Origin: Guillardia theta CCMP2712
Lineage: Eukaryota; Cryptophyceae; Pyrenomonadales; Geminigeraceae
Reading direction: 5' to 3'
DNA: 64,000 nucleotides
NCBI RefSeq assembly: GCF_000315625.1
Contig: NW_005434672.1
Span: 124,001-188,000 of the forward strand
Below the pieces are notes generated by a model. It did not search any database. It saw nothing but the letters and a program-made list of their open reading frames with translations, and was not told the origin of the DNA. A program made the translations under genes and the position numbers. Of this stretch, positions 11,442-22,995 are shown in pieces (the stretch's first letter is position 1; each line of letters opens with the position of its first letter).

Positions 11442-14400
11442 TCATGCAGGAAAGATCTCGACGTAGCGGTTCCCCATGAGCTGTCTATCCATGGATCGCA
11501 TCGCACGCTGAGCTTCTGTTGAGGAGGTGAAGGTCACCCACGCCTCTCCTGAGGTTCTTCCGTCGGGTTTTAGGCCAAGCTGAGCAGAAAATTAGAACAT
11601 AAGTGCGGAAGAACAGGTGGTGGTGAGCACAGTCACAACAAACAAGATACAACAAGTCAAGAGGGAGGAGAGCAAGGGAATGATTCTTCAACTACAAAGA
11701 AACGACAGCACAAGTCAAGACGCGCGAGACGGGAGTCCAAGTGAAGTCACGACCACCTGAATGAGCTCTGGAAGAAGTTGAAACCCGCGAAAGAAGCTGA
11801 CAATTTCCTTGTTCCCCACATGGAACGGAAGGCCACGAAGCCGGAGGGTCGAGGAAGAGGCCACGGGCCTCCGGTCTGGCGGTCTCTCTAGGACCGGGGG
11901 AACTTCCCTCACCCCACCCCTCAGGTTGTCCTGGACTTCAGCTCGGCTGGTCCTGAAGATCTCGAGGTATCGATGGCCGAAGTTGGAACGATGGAGAGCG
12001 AGCGCGCGCATGACTTCCTCCTCGCTCCCAAGCTCCACGTATGCATCCCCGCTGCTCTCCCCTCGCGCGTTCTGAATAAGGTTCACGCCACTCGGCCTGA
12101 CGCTGACAGGAAGAGATCAGAGGGTGACAGTAAGAGATCAGAGGGTGACAGTAAGAGATCAGAGGGTGACAGTAAGAGATCAGAGGGTGACAGTAAGAGA
12201 TCAGAGGGTGACAGTAAGAGATCAGAGGGTGACAGTAAGAGATCAGAGGGTGACAGTAAGAGATCAGAGGGTGACAGCAAGAGATCAGAGGATGACAGCA
12301 ATATCTCGAGGCAGGGAGGGGGAGGGAGGGGCAGGGAGGTTGGGTATGTGGGAGCAAAAAGCAAGAGATCTATCAGGAGCTGAGACGGCCAGGAGAGACG
12401 GGGAGGAAGTATGGTCTCACTTGGAGGAGCAGAAGAAATCAAAGACGTCTGCTTCCTTGGCGCTGTAAGGCAGCCCCCTCACCTTCACCACCAGGTCTTT
12501 TGCGGCTCCTCTTGCCGACATGTCCCGCCCCTCTCTCCATTCAACCCTCCCAGGTACACGCATCTCCTCCTCTCTCCTGCTCATCCCTCCTTGCGTGCGC
12601 ATCATGTCCTCCCTCATCAGCATCTCGTTTCCTCGTGTGCCTCTCCTTTGCAGCATCTCCTCCCTGGGAGGAATGGGTTCTCTCCTCCTAAGCTCTTCCT
12701 CCCTTCGCGGCATGACATCGGGTCTCGTCATCATCCCTCCTTCTCGCGCTCCAATCAAATCTGCACGCACAAGCATACCGTCCTCCGTCGTGATGATCCC
12801 CTCCTCTCTCCTGAGCATTCCGTCGTCTCTCCTGAGCATTCCGTCGTCTCTCCTGAGCATCCCCTCCTCTCTCCTGAGCATTCCGTCGTCTCTCCTGAGC
12901 ATTCCGTCGTCTCTCCTGAGCATTCCGTCGTCTCTCCTGAGCATTCCGTCGTCTCTCCTGAGCATCCCGTCGTCTCTCCTGAGCATTACGTCGTCTCTCC
13001 TGAGCATTACGTCGTCTCTCCTGAGCATTACGTCGTCTCTCCTGAGCATCCCGTCGTCTCTCCTGAGCATTACGTCGTCTCTCCTGAGCATCCCGTCGTC
13101 TCTCCTGAGCATTCCGTCGTCTCTCCTTAGCATCCCTTCTTCCCTCAATCTTCGTTTGTATCCTCCATCTGATCGAGGCGACGCTTCCCTTCTGCGAAGT
13201 TCCTGCCCACCAAGAGAGCCAGGCATAGGATGAGAATGAGGATGAGGATGAGGAGGAAGAGAAGGAGGAAGGGAAGGAGGCATGGAAGGGGCAACTGCAG
13301 GAACGCAGCCCGCACACAAGCGGACCAGGTCTGGTTTGTTGGACTTGAAAACTTCGACGTAACGAGTTCCCATGTGCTTGCGGTCCAAGGAAAGCGCTTT
13401 TTCACCCTCATCGTCCCTCTCGAAGATGACAAACGCTTCCCCAGTTGGCCTTCCATCCCTTGAAGAAGTGAAGAAGATCCCATGTGGACGAACGAGGAGC
13501 CCGGAAAAGAATTCTCGGATGTCCTCCTCCCTAACACTGAATGGCAGACCTCTCATCCTGACAATAGCTGCCTCTATCGTTAGTTTCTGCCATTGTCTCA
13601 CATCCCCTTACCAACGTTATCCCCCATCACCCTACCCCCCTCCCTTGCCTCCTTTCTTTCCCTCCCATTATGGTCTCTCCTTCGCACCGTTGCAGTCTGG
13701 CTCGATGCTTTCAAAGATCTTCTCCGGGCTGGTTTGACTTCTCGCCATGTCCATCTCTGCCTGCGAACTTGCATACACCTCCACCTGTTTCCTCTTGTCA
13801 GGGATATTTCCTCCCAGGCAGGAACCTGTTTGCCCTTTCCTCCAACTCTTGCATTTCCCTCCTAGCACCTCCCTTCCTCCACATCCTCCTGCCGCATCTT
13901 CACTCACATATCTTCGGCCCATCATCGAGCGGTCCCTTTCGAGAGCGGACGCCATGTCTCCTCCACTCACAAACTTGACAAAAGCGTCGCCGCTGAAAGA
14001 GAACATGAGCAGCGAGGATAATGACAACATGCGAAAGATATGAAGAGGAAAGAAAGGTGGGGGGGAGGAACGCGATAGAAGGACAGAGAAGGAGAACAAT
14101 TCACAAGTCAAGATGAGCAAGCATAAGAAGAAACGAGGGCGAGAGAAAAAGACGTGCCAACATAAAGATACAAGTATGACTAAAACGAGACGGACGAGTT
14201 TGCTAAGAGGTTGGAGGAAGGGAGGTCAACCTGGGTCTTCCATCCCTCCCAAGGCAGATAACGATGTCCTCGTCTTCCACTGAGATCCCAGAGAAAAATC
14301 GTTTGACATCTTCGACGGACGCAGAGTAGGGGAGACCACGGCATTTCACCACGAGCGAGCCTTTGCCTCGGTCTCGACGAGCGAGCTGTTGACACCACGT

Positions 14401-16773
14401 AGAGGCCACAGAGGGTGAAAGGTGAGGATGAAGACAGGAGAGGGCGAGATCATGAGAGAGAGACGACGAGGAGAAAACGAAGAGAAAACGAGTGAGAAAA
14501 GTTAGAAACCATTAATGGCAGGTTGCAGCTACCGTTTCTGGGCTGCGACTCCTTTGATCACTTTCATGTGTGCCTCGCCCATGGCTTCTTTCAACTTCTC
14601 TTCCTCTTGACTGGGCATCTGATCGCTCATCGATATGATCTCTTGCCCGATCTCTTCTTTGTCTTCCGTCATCATCGTCATCATCGTCATCATCCTCTCG
14701 GTTTCTGCGACTTCGTGGAGGTGAAGATCTATGCTGCTTGTGATCCCCGTCATCGTGCAAACCTGAGGTAGAAATACAATCACATCGACGAACACAAATT
14801 ACATGTTTGCTCTGTTGGAAATCATGGACAAGACATCAAGGCAATAGATCATCACAAAATGGAAGCATTCTTTGACGTCAGAGGATATTCAGGAGGTGCA
14901 CAAACGAAGGAAGTTTGCTTCAAAGGTATCACCTTGAAACATTTCATCCTGCAGTCCATCATAATCATCTGCAATTTTGATTGAGTTTGTAAAAGTTGCG
15001 CCATCCTCGAGCATCTTTATGCAAATATTTGATACAGAACGGCAAATTTGCAAACTATCCTGTAGGAAAGAAAATTGTCAAACAAGGTCACGAGAAGCTC
15101 AATAGAGTTGAGGCACTGGGACTAGGGAATGACTCAAACAAGGAAGAAATCAACGGAAAGGACACAACGACCCTAAATCTAAAGTATTTTGAATAGTTCA
15201 CCTTCTGGGAGGATTCCAGATGGACATCAAGTCTTTCGGCCATGCTGAGCAGGGAGGGTGCCCCGAGCTTGGCAAGACGAGGGTACGTATGCTGAAACTC
15301 GTCTTCAACATTGATAAACTTGGAATAGTGGGCCACGAGTTTGACTCCTTTTCTCTTCGCGTCAACTGTGATGAACAACGAATTATCAGGGTGGAAAAGC
15401 AAAGGAAGCGAGGTTCGGAGGCAGGGAGCATGGTGAGGTCATTCTTCATCCATCTTTGCTGCTTCGGATAACAGCTCTGCTCGGAGTATGGCTGACTCCC
15501 ATGCTCAAGCTCGTCCTCATGTCGATCGTCTTCCCTTTCTTTCTTATTTTTTTCCTCCCCCACCTCCCTTCCCTGCATGCCGACCCAACCATCTTCAGGA
15601 TCCCCTGACCCGTCCCTTGCTCCTCCGCATTCCTTCCTATTCAGCTCCTGTCCTGCTTCTCCTCCCCATCTCGGTTCAATTTGCACAGCCAGACCCTTTC
15701 CCTCTTCGTCACCATATTTCTCAACGACACCTTATTGCCCTTCCCCTCGCCCCCCGGCCTCCCTTCCCTCCCCCAATACAGATCTCCAATCCTGCCTCCA
15801 ACCCAACAACTTGGTCTCTGCTCTCCAGCTCGTGCCTCCCTGCAACCCATCTACCAGCCCCTCTGATCAACCCCTTCCTCCTGCTTCCACGAGCCTCCTG
15901 CAGCAAACCCACTCCCAACCTCCCTTTCATTCCCAACCCCACCAGGCGTTATATCGATGATCCCTTCCCCTGCCCGTCTCCAATCCCCTTCCCTGCCCCT
16001 TCCCCGCTCCATTCTCAATCCATCATGAGGGCTGTTCATCGCCCGTCACCAGCCCCAACCCGATCCTCCTCCATCTCTGTGACAAGCCTCAAGCTCCTGC
16101 TTACCCCATAGCCATCGCTTGATCGGAGCTTGACCGAAGGAAGTGAGGCAGAAATCTTTGTTGGTTGCCATGAAGCTTCGGTACAAGTAGTCGTTGAATT
16201 CCTGCCTCCATCCGTCAGGCAGCACAAGAATGCTCGTGGTCAACCTGTACTGCATGCTGCAGGCCTTTTGACTCGCGCACGACTCTCGCCGCATCGTCTC
16301 CCCGCGAGCTCGCGATGTATTCCAGTGCTGCGTCCTCGCACATGGTAGGCCGCACAAACAACTGAACGCCATCAACTACTTGACGGCCCTGCACGTCCAC
16401 GACGACCCAGGAGAACTCAAAGATCTAGCAATGCAGGACGAATTAGACCGAACGAGCACCATCACCGTCAAAGTCGGCGCGTGTTCCTCTCTCCTCACCT
16501 CTTGCTCATTGGCGTCCGCAATCTGTTTGGTCTGCGACACCTGGCATGCAGAGGCTCACATTGAAAAATCCAACACGAATGATGAAGGGCAGCAAGAGAA
16601 GGAGCAGGAGGGGAGGGCGAAGGCTGTTGGATCAAGCAGCAGATGCCATTAATCACGTGAAGATCGGAAGAGATGAGAAGGTAGCTTGATCATCAGGCTG
16701 CCAGAACAGCATGCGCATGCTGTTACATCTAACACACCTGGAAGTCGACGACGACGAGGTAGTCGTATGCCAT
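11442..16773 (-). CDS. ESRP/Fusilli-like RNA-binding protein: degenerate DEDDh exonuclease plus four qRRMs
   Basis: Thirteen exons on the minus strand join with consistent phases to give 949 residues: 16738-16773, 16499-16540, 16245-16424, 16105-16201, 15202-15365, 14933-15059, 14533-14762, 14231-14385, 13908-13992, 13688-13784, 12421-13573, 11757-12102 and 11442-11579. The N-terminus (YDYLVVVDFQ, EIFEFSWVVVDVQ, LFVRPT, FINVEDEFQ, IKMLEDGATF) follows an ERI-type DEDDh exonuclease. However, exo I reads D-F-Q in place of D-x-E, and the later acidic and His positions also appear replaced, so it should be inactive. An Asp/Arg/Ser-rich linker follows. Four quasi-RRMs then carry RGLPYSA, RGLPFSV, RGLPYSA and RGLPFHV, each ending in a RYVEVY-like strand. 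This order matches the ESRP/Fusilli/SYM-2 splicing regulators. The linker between RRM2 and RRM3 carries a 16-copy heptad repeat. A nuclear role in splicing is inferred. Confidence 0.88.
12111..12299. repeat. Intronic 21-bp minisatellite
   Basis: Nine tandem copies of a 21-bp unit (AAGAGATCAGAGGGTGACAG plus T) lie inside the intron 12103-12420 of the ESRP-like gene. The last two copies carry C for the final T, and the ninth also has GGATGAC for GGGTGAC. The unit length is divisible by three, so all frames stay open and spurious frames arise on both strands. Confidence 0.92.
12798..13133 (-). repeat. Exonic 21-bp minisatellite encoding MLRRDDG heptads
   Basis: Sixteen exact-length 21-bp units encode tandem MLRRDDG, MLRRDDV or MLRREEG heptads within the large exon of the ESRP-like gene. 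Degenerate relatives (MLVRADL, MLQRRG, MLMRED) continue on the C-terminal side. The unit sequence differs from the intronic minisatellite of the same gene. It would form a charged, possibly helical linker between RRM2 and RRM3. Confidence 0.93.
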
Positions 16774-17125
16774 GGCGGCGCTGAAGTAGGAGGGGGTGGA
16801 AATCCCTAGAAAAGGAGGGGTAGGGTGAACTGATGCAGCCGAAGGCGGGTTTCGTTGGTAGAATTGGGTCTTGTGTTACAAAATTGAAATATCATCTAAA
16901 CTTTTCAATTTTTGAAACAATATTTCGCATTCAGCACAAGTACGAAATGCTGCGTGCTGCTGGTTGGCTGGCTACAGTACCGCTCTGACCTCTCAACCCG
17001 CTCGCCCCCGCTCCTCCCGCCAGCCTCTGCCGTCTCCATCCCCTCTCCTTCCCCTTGCCTTCCACGTTTTCCCCTCCTCCCCTCTGTTGGTCGTTGCTGC
17101 CAACGATCAGGCTCCTCCACCAAGC
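16774..17125. promoter_or_regulatory. Divergent promoter region with a GGGGTAGGGTGA word
   Basis: These 352 bp separate the start codons of the ESRP-like gene (minus) and the PARP gene (plus). A GGGGTAGGGTGA word lies near 16816, about 45 bp from the minus-strand start. The half nearer the PARP gene is pyrimidine-rich. Transcription start sites are not known. Confidence 0.45.
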
Positions 17126-18580
17126 ATGCAAGCAGCTCCCTTGTACGTGAGCGCGCGAGTAGTAGAAGACATCGTGGATGGAGAGTTGTATAACCACGAG
17201 GTGAAGATCCGATCTCTGCATGAAATTGCGATGCAGGGAAAGGTTCGTTAGTTCCATCGAGAAGGAGTGAGGGAATTGAATGTGTGTCCAGGGGACTGCA
17301 GAGCATGTGACTGCTTGCTACAACGAGTTTCTTCGCAGCAGAGATATCTTTGAGCTAACAGGTGCGGCTGACTTGCTCGAACATGCTCTTGCTGCCCTGT
17401 TCTAAGGCTGTTCATCAGTGGGGCTGAACGCTCTCTACGCTGCAAACGTGCTGCGGGAGCAGATGATGGCGTGCCAAGAGGAGAATGACAGGATCCTGGC
17501 TCAGCGGCTGCACTCAAAAGAGCTGAGGAGGGCCGAGCAGCGCCAGCGAGAGGCTGACGAGCTCCGGGCCCTCGAGGTTGCTCGGCCTCAAGGTCCTTGG
17601 GGGTACCCAGGGAACAGAAGGACGCGATGCGGGCTGCCAGGATGCTCCAACGAAGCAGGAAGCTACGGTTTCTGTAGCTCAGACCACCAGGAGAGAGCGA
17701 GCTCGAGGATGCTACTGCCTCCTCCACGTGACGACGTGGAACGATGCTTCATGGGCGCGACAGGAGACTACAGCTGCTTGCTACTGACGAGACAGTCTCA
17801 GGAGAGGGAAGATGTGATCAATCAGTTCCTGAGGGCATGGAAGAAGCCCGGAGAGCCTCGAGTGCAGCGAGTGTATCAAGTCGTTCCTTCCCCCCACGTG
17901 AAGGAGAGGTTCGATAGGTACGCGCTGTCAGTCGGGAATGTGCGGAGAAGGTTTCACGGGACGAGCATTGAGTGCGACTTCGGCATAGACCTTGGGGCTC
18001 CTCCATGTGAGTCGAAGACATGCCGAGTTTGTAACATCCTGTCATCGGGTTTCTCGAAGAGATTTGCTGGGAATGGACCGAACATCTCTCTCAGGAGGCT
18101 GAGGTGATATGAAACCCTTTATGTTGTCAGTGCCGATGATTGTGCGGTTGGGATTCTGTTTTGCTGGATTGATGGAGTTGGGGTTCTGGTGGGAGAGGAG
18201 GGGAAAACAAGCAATCTTTGTGTAGGGATAATGGAGTGAGGTTCTGGTGCAAGTTGAAGATTCCCTGACATTCTTCGCACAGATACGGCAACGGGATATA
18301 TTTCTCAGCGACATCGGGCAAGAGCAACGACTATGCGGAGGGGTCGGAGAGGGAGAGAAGAGGACACGCGTGGAGGTGTATGCTCGTTGCCAGCGTCGCA
18401 GCAGGAAAAGTTTTCAAGACCATTGAAGCAGAGATCCTTGACGAGCGACTGCTCCCCCCTCGCGGATATGATTCCGTGGTGGGTGAGGTTGGCCCGAACC
18501 TTAACTATGACGAGCTGGTCGTGTACAATGACGCGGCTGCTCTTCCCGAGTTTCTCATCGTTTATATTTTGAAGGCTTGA
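17126..18580 (+). CDS. PARP-type ADP-ribosyltransferase with N-terminal zinc motif
   Basis: Four exons (17126-17242, 17292-17361, 17419-18103, 18283-18580) join in frame to give 389 residues. A Cys/His motif, CGLPGCSNEAGSYGFCSSDH, lies near residues 140-160 and resembles the small C-x4-C...C-x3-H motif that precedes PARP domains in some fungal proteins. The C-terminal half is a PARP catalytic fold. RRFHGTS supplies the NAD-binding His, YGNGIYFSATSGKSNDY the Tyr, and NYDELVVYN the Glu at the place of the polymerase Glu, so the H-Y-E triad appears intact. The protein should transfer ADP-ribose from NAD+ to an unknown target. The middle of the N-terminal half (RLHSKELRRAEQRQREADEL) is a likely charged helix. 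The first ATG after an upstream stop was used. A possible AATAAA lies near 18718. Confidence 0.88.
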
Positions 18581-18868
18581 AGTTGTTTTCACAGCAATTT
18601 TGACAGCACAACCCTTCTGATTTTCACACTATACACACTCGGTTTTTCTGCCTGTGTTTCACTTTTTTGCTTGTTGCCTTTTCTATGTTCTTCTTTTTCT
18701 CTTTCTGTATGCATGCAATAAATCATCACGTTATACTTGTGTCTACGATTCCTTTAAAATGGAGTTTGACTTCCTCAAGATCCGTCCATCCTGCATGCAA
18801 TTATTACAAAGCTATTGGCAAGAAAGAACATGGACTCAAGGAAAACACAAGATTGTCACAATAAAACA

Positions 18869-18943
18869 ATGATGACGATGATGATGATGATGATGATGAT
18901 GATGATCATGGTGGTATTGGTGGTGGTGGTGGTGGTGGTGATC

Positions 18944-18974
<31 letters not shown>

Positions 18975-19010
18975 GGAGGAGGAGGAGGAGGAGAAGGAGG
19001 AGGACCACTG
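18869..19010. repeat. Compound trinucleotide microsatellite (GAT, GGT, GAG)
   Basis: Runs of GAT, then GGT/GGTG, then GAT and then GAG units follow one another in intergenic DNA downstream of the PARP gene. Confidence 0.9.
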
Positions 19011-19260
19011 CTAATCACTGCTAAGAGGTGTTTGTATAGGATGAATACCGGGGTGCGTCTGTGACTCTTCAACAGACATTCTGTAATGTACAATTTGTAG
19101 CCAAACGAGGAAAATGCGAAACTTGTCAATGCTGGACGGAATCACCTGCAAATCAGCGTAATGATCATTATCAACATTATCAACACGACCACCGCCATCA
19201 TGAGAAATAACTATGATGGTATCGGCATCATTAGCCTAATAGTTTTATCTTTATCACCTC

Positions 19261-19407
<147 letters not shown>

Positions 19408-19526
19408 CATCTCAATCATCATTACCACCACCACCATCTCCATAAACGCATCCTCATCATCTCCATCATAACCATCGTCACCCCCTCCTGCATCACAATC
19501 ATCGCCATCTCCATCATCATTGTCAA

Positions 19527-22153
19527 TCATATCTTCTCACTGACACTGAAACCATGAAGACATATTTGGATATAGCAAGGATCGTCATTGTATGGTAATT
19601 TGGATTGATTATCATTTGCACAGCAACCTCGAGCATGTCTTCCATGTAATGAGGAGGAGGGGGTTCTAGACCCGATGCATTCATCCTGCAGCAGCTTATT
19701 CGTGAGTTTACAAACCTCTGTTTGTTGACCATACATGGTCAACGTATCCAAAACTTTTGTGAATGGACATGTCTTGTTTGCTGCCATCCACACTCGACAA
19801 CAATCCAGGATCCCATAAAGAATCTCTTCATCCACCTGATTGCTCTCTCAACGCGGCAACTTAAACATCGATTACCTCAATTGACAGGTTTCTCGCAAGC
19901 AAAGGAATGTCGTAGGCTTCTAGAAGTCCAACCCAATCCTGACCGCTGCATGATCTCCCGCACATCTCGATCACGAGCATCAGAGTCGACTTGTTGGGTG
20001 TCAGGCCTGGAGAGCAGGTCAGCATATAATGCGTGACTGTGATAAATTTTTCCTTGGCTCATCATGATTTGTAGCTGAGCAAGTGCGTCTGACAGGCCAT
20101 CTCTGTTCCATGTCTACAAGCATCGTTACTTGACATCCATGCAAGAGAAAGGACTTGACTGACATGAGGATCCGATGCATACGCTGCGATGATGATGTTG
20201 TAGATGAAGCAAGATGGCTTGATACCATCTTGTTTAACTTCAAGATCCAAGTTATCACCTTTCTCCTCAAGAACTAAATTTTCAGTACTTGCTTCTTGAA
20301 GTGCGATGTCTGCACAGTCCGCTCGTCTGGCATTTCCGAAGAGTCGGATGACATGCATGACATGATCATCCTTCACCTTGTACCATTGGTGTCAGTTCCT
20401 GTGTCACACCAAGAGCTACCACTACAATCTTCCTCTTGACGACTTCTAAGAATGCAAAGAGCGCTTTGTCTGGAGATGTGTCAGCAAATTCACATGTCGA
20501 CTACAGGGACGACGTACCTGCGTGCCCGGTAGAGATGAGTCGTTCGATCGCGCGAACATGATCGGACAGAGCAACAGGAGTTCTTCTTCTTAGGAACTTT
20601 GCTGAGGGCGGCCTGCTTCCTCCCAAGGGTCTCCAGATCTTCTGAATGTCATCGATGCCCATCCATGTTGAGCCGATCTCCTGCGAGTTGTATGCCTCAA
20701 CGACATGGCTCAGATCTTGCAAGAAATGCAAGTCTGTCTGATATTTCTTGGTCACCACTGCAAGATCTGTGACTGCAAGTCGTATCTATCAGCTACAATG
20801 TTCAACCTCGCTTGCAATATCCCCAAAGTGTTGAGATCTGGCGAAAGCTCTGCATGCTTGTTCGAGAGTCTTCCCCGGCTGTGCGCACAGCTGACAACCA
20901 GTCGATACTCCCATGGCATGTACCTGCACTGATTCGAATGAACTTTTCCAACGGCGTCTCATCCTTGCCGGCCATGATAGTATCGTTGTTGTCTAGATCA
21001 AGTTCACGACTACCGAAGCACCATCGACTTACTCACTCTCAAACGAAAGCTTCAGTCGGTCAAGGGTGAACCCTGGTCCAGGAACGATGAAGGCTCCGTC
21101 ATTAGGGCCGCACAGACGAAGAAGCGGGTCCGTATGCTTCTTGCCCGGCTGCTCGTAGACGCTCACACAACCGCACGCCTAGTAGTCCTCCTCCTCACCT
21201 TGAGGAAGAGCTGGGGGGGTACAAGATCGGCATCCTCTTCCGTTTCCTGCGATCTATCTCAATATCTATCCTTACCAGACGTGCATTACCTGAGGATAGC
21301 TGCAGTTGATTGGCCCTCCGCCTAGAACATGCATCACATCATTCCGACAGAGAGGAGTGGAACATGGTGCGCTCACAATGACGTTCGCCCAAGTTGTGCT
21401 CTGGCCACAGACAAAGGCTTCATCCTCAAGTAGCAGACGTGTCGTGATCCTTTCCTTGCCACACTTCTCACATTCAGCCCAGGGGATTTCCTTTTCTGAG
21501 TCATCCACAGAATCCAGGTCCGAGTCATTCCCAAACTGACGGTCATACATGTCTTCGAGCTTTGAGCGATAGGCGTACAACCTCGATATTCTCTTCCTTT
21601 CCATCACCAGCCACCTTCTTCCTGTGTCAGAAGAGTCTCTCTCCCTCCCTCTTGCCAGCAGCCACTGACCTTTGCGGGTCAATCTCGGTGGAGTCTGACT
21701 GTCACATCAAAACCAATTCAGTTCACAACAAAATTGTGCACCCCGATGCTCACCCCATCGTTTGAAGCCTCGTTCACAGTGAAGTTTCTTCCAACGTCAG
21801 TCATCTCAATCAGCTTCTCGCAACGATTTTCATGCTCGTCGATCTTCATTTGCAGTTTTGCCAGCCTCCTGACCAATCACGATTCAGTCAAGGATCACAT
21901 CGCTCGACAGCCTTGATACAAACCGCAGAAGCTTCTTCCTCGATGTCTTCTTTCCTTTCCTCTTCTGCAGTGAATCATTCTCCTCCTTCAGCTCTACATT
22001 CCTCTGCGTCGGTTTGTCCCAGAGCGGACTCGTACTCAGATCCGCCCCGCGGGACGCCACCATGTCCGAACTTCCTTCCAGGCAAACTTGACTGAGGAGC
22101 AACACAAGGAGCTGGATGCCGCGAACGCCAACAAGTCGGGAGAAAGTCAGCAT
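19527..22153 (-). CDS. PPR-like protein with a CW-like zinc motif
   Basis: Fourteen exons on the minus strand close in frame to give about 683 residues: 21924-22153, 21754-21868, 21670-21698, 21290-21614, 21199-21246, 21037-21178, 20924-20992, 20807-20890, 20518-20772, 20377-20469, 20164-20309, 20038-20113, 19876-20006 and 19527-19835. The N-terminus from 22153 is hydrophobic (IQLLVLLLSQVC) and could be an organelle or secretory leader; Met at 22063 is the alternative start. A WAECEKC...FVC...PC segment resembles a C4 CW zinc finger with a non-standard GKER in place of KWR. The C-terminal half has PPR-like helical pairs, for example IKPSCFIYNIIIAAYA and LTPNKSTLMLVIEMC. An RNA-related organellar role is inferred. 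The 31-bp intron 20007-20037 and the exons near 20807-20992 are the weakest parts. Confidence 0.62.
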
Positions 22154-22461
22154 GAAGTCTTACATCTTCACACCTGGAACCAAGATCTAGAGCTGAGTTC
22201 CTTCCTGTGGACGCGCCTCCTCTCTACTCGCACCATTGTGTTCGCCTCTGATTGTAATTTGCAGCCCGCCTCAGGATATTATCAGCAAAGTTGGGAAGGC
22301 AGACCAAAGGGCGGAGGGGTCACCATGATGCAGCGGCTTACATGCGCTTAGCGGCAGCTACACACCAACAGCGCAACGAGACAGGCAAGAGCCTCCTAGT
22401 GTATCGCTAAGATTTACATAATCAAGAGTAGAAAAATGATGCAAGCATGCTCTAAATAGCA

Positions 22462-22995
22462 TTAAACAACTCCGACCCTCTTGACTCTACTTTGTTTGTA
22501 CGGCCACTTCTGCACTCCCAGCCGCCTGCACACCAGCTTCATCGTCGATTTGCCGATGCCGATCTTGGCTGCCGCAACCTCGAGGCTCTCGTGGAAGTGT
22601 TCAGCGAGGCGCTCGAGGGTGATCTCGACGGGCTTGCTGGACTGGAGATCCACCTGCCGGGAGTGAATTCGCACGATGCCGGTCTTTGATTCACGTATGT
22701 TGCCATCCGGCACGTCCTGTCTTGATGACCTTGCTGCATCTTGAAGCTGATCACCATGATCTGATCTTGTCATCTCGGAAGGAACGTGCTCAGCGTATTC
22801 GTGTGATGCAATGGAGTCGGTGATCGCTGATTCTGCCTCGGGGAGGGGGAGGCGGGAGGGGTGAAAGAGAGGAACGATTGAGAGAGAGTCTTCAAGATCA
22901 TCATTAAGCCAAGTGGAGTAGGAAGTAAACGTGTCGTCCAAATCCAGGCTCACGCCAGAACGAAGAATGCCGTAGGTGAGTTCGTACGACTCCAT
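22462..22995 (-). CDS. RWP-RK domain transcription factor 1
   Basis: This single-exon frame encodes 177 residues. The RWP-RK domain is C-terminal: VEITLERLAEHFHESLEV, then AAAKIGIGKSTMKLVCRRLG and a KWPYK core where most family members have RWPxRK. The N-terminal part is acidic and contains VPLFHPSRLPLPEAES, a motif shared with the RWP-RK genes at 24282 and 57314. Known family members are plant and algal nuclear regulators of nitrogen response or gamete and mating-type identity; nothing here indicates which role applies. TATAAA lies on the coding strand near 23108, about 110 bp upstream of the start. The gene is head to head with the one at 24282-24965. Confidence 0.9.
   Translation of the reverse strand: MESYELTYGILRSGVSLDLDDTFTSYSTWLNDDLEDSLSIVPLFHPSRLPLPEAESAITDSIASHEYAEHVPSEMTRSDHGDQLQDAARSSRQDVPDGNIRESKTGIVRIHSRQVDLQSSKPVEITLERLAEHFHESLEVAAAKIGIGKSTMKLVCRRLGVQKWPYKQSRVKRVGVV

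Noticed and set aside
12111-13133. CRISPR-like array
   Set aside because: The repeats are contiguous with no spacers and lie within an intron and an exon of a eukaryotic gene.
12124-13233. Plus-strand and alternate minus-strand frames across the 21-bp repeats
   Set aside because: Units of 21 bp keep every frame open. Only the minus-strand frame with MLRRDDG is continuous with flanking RRM domains.
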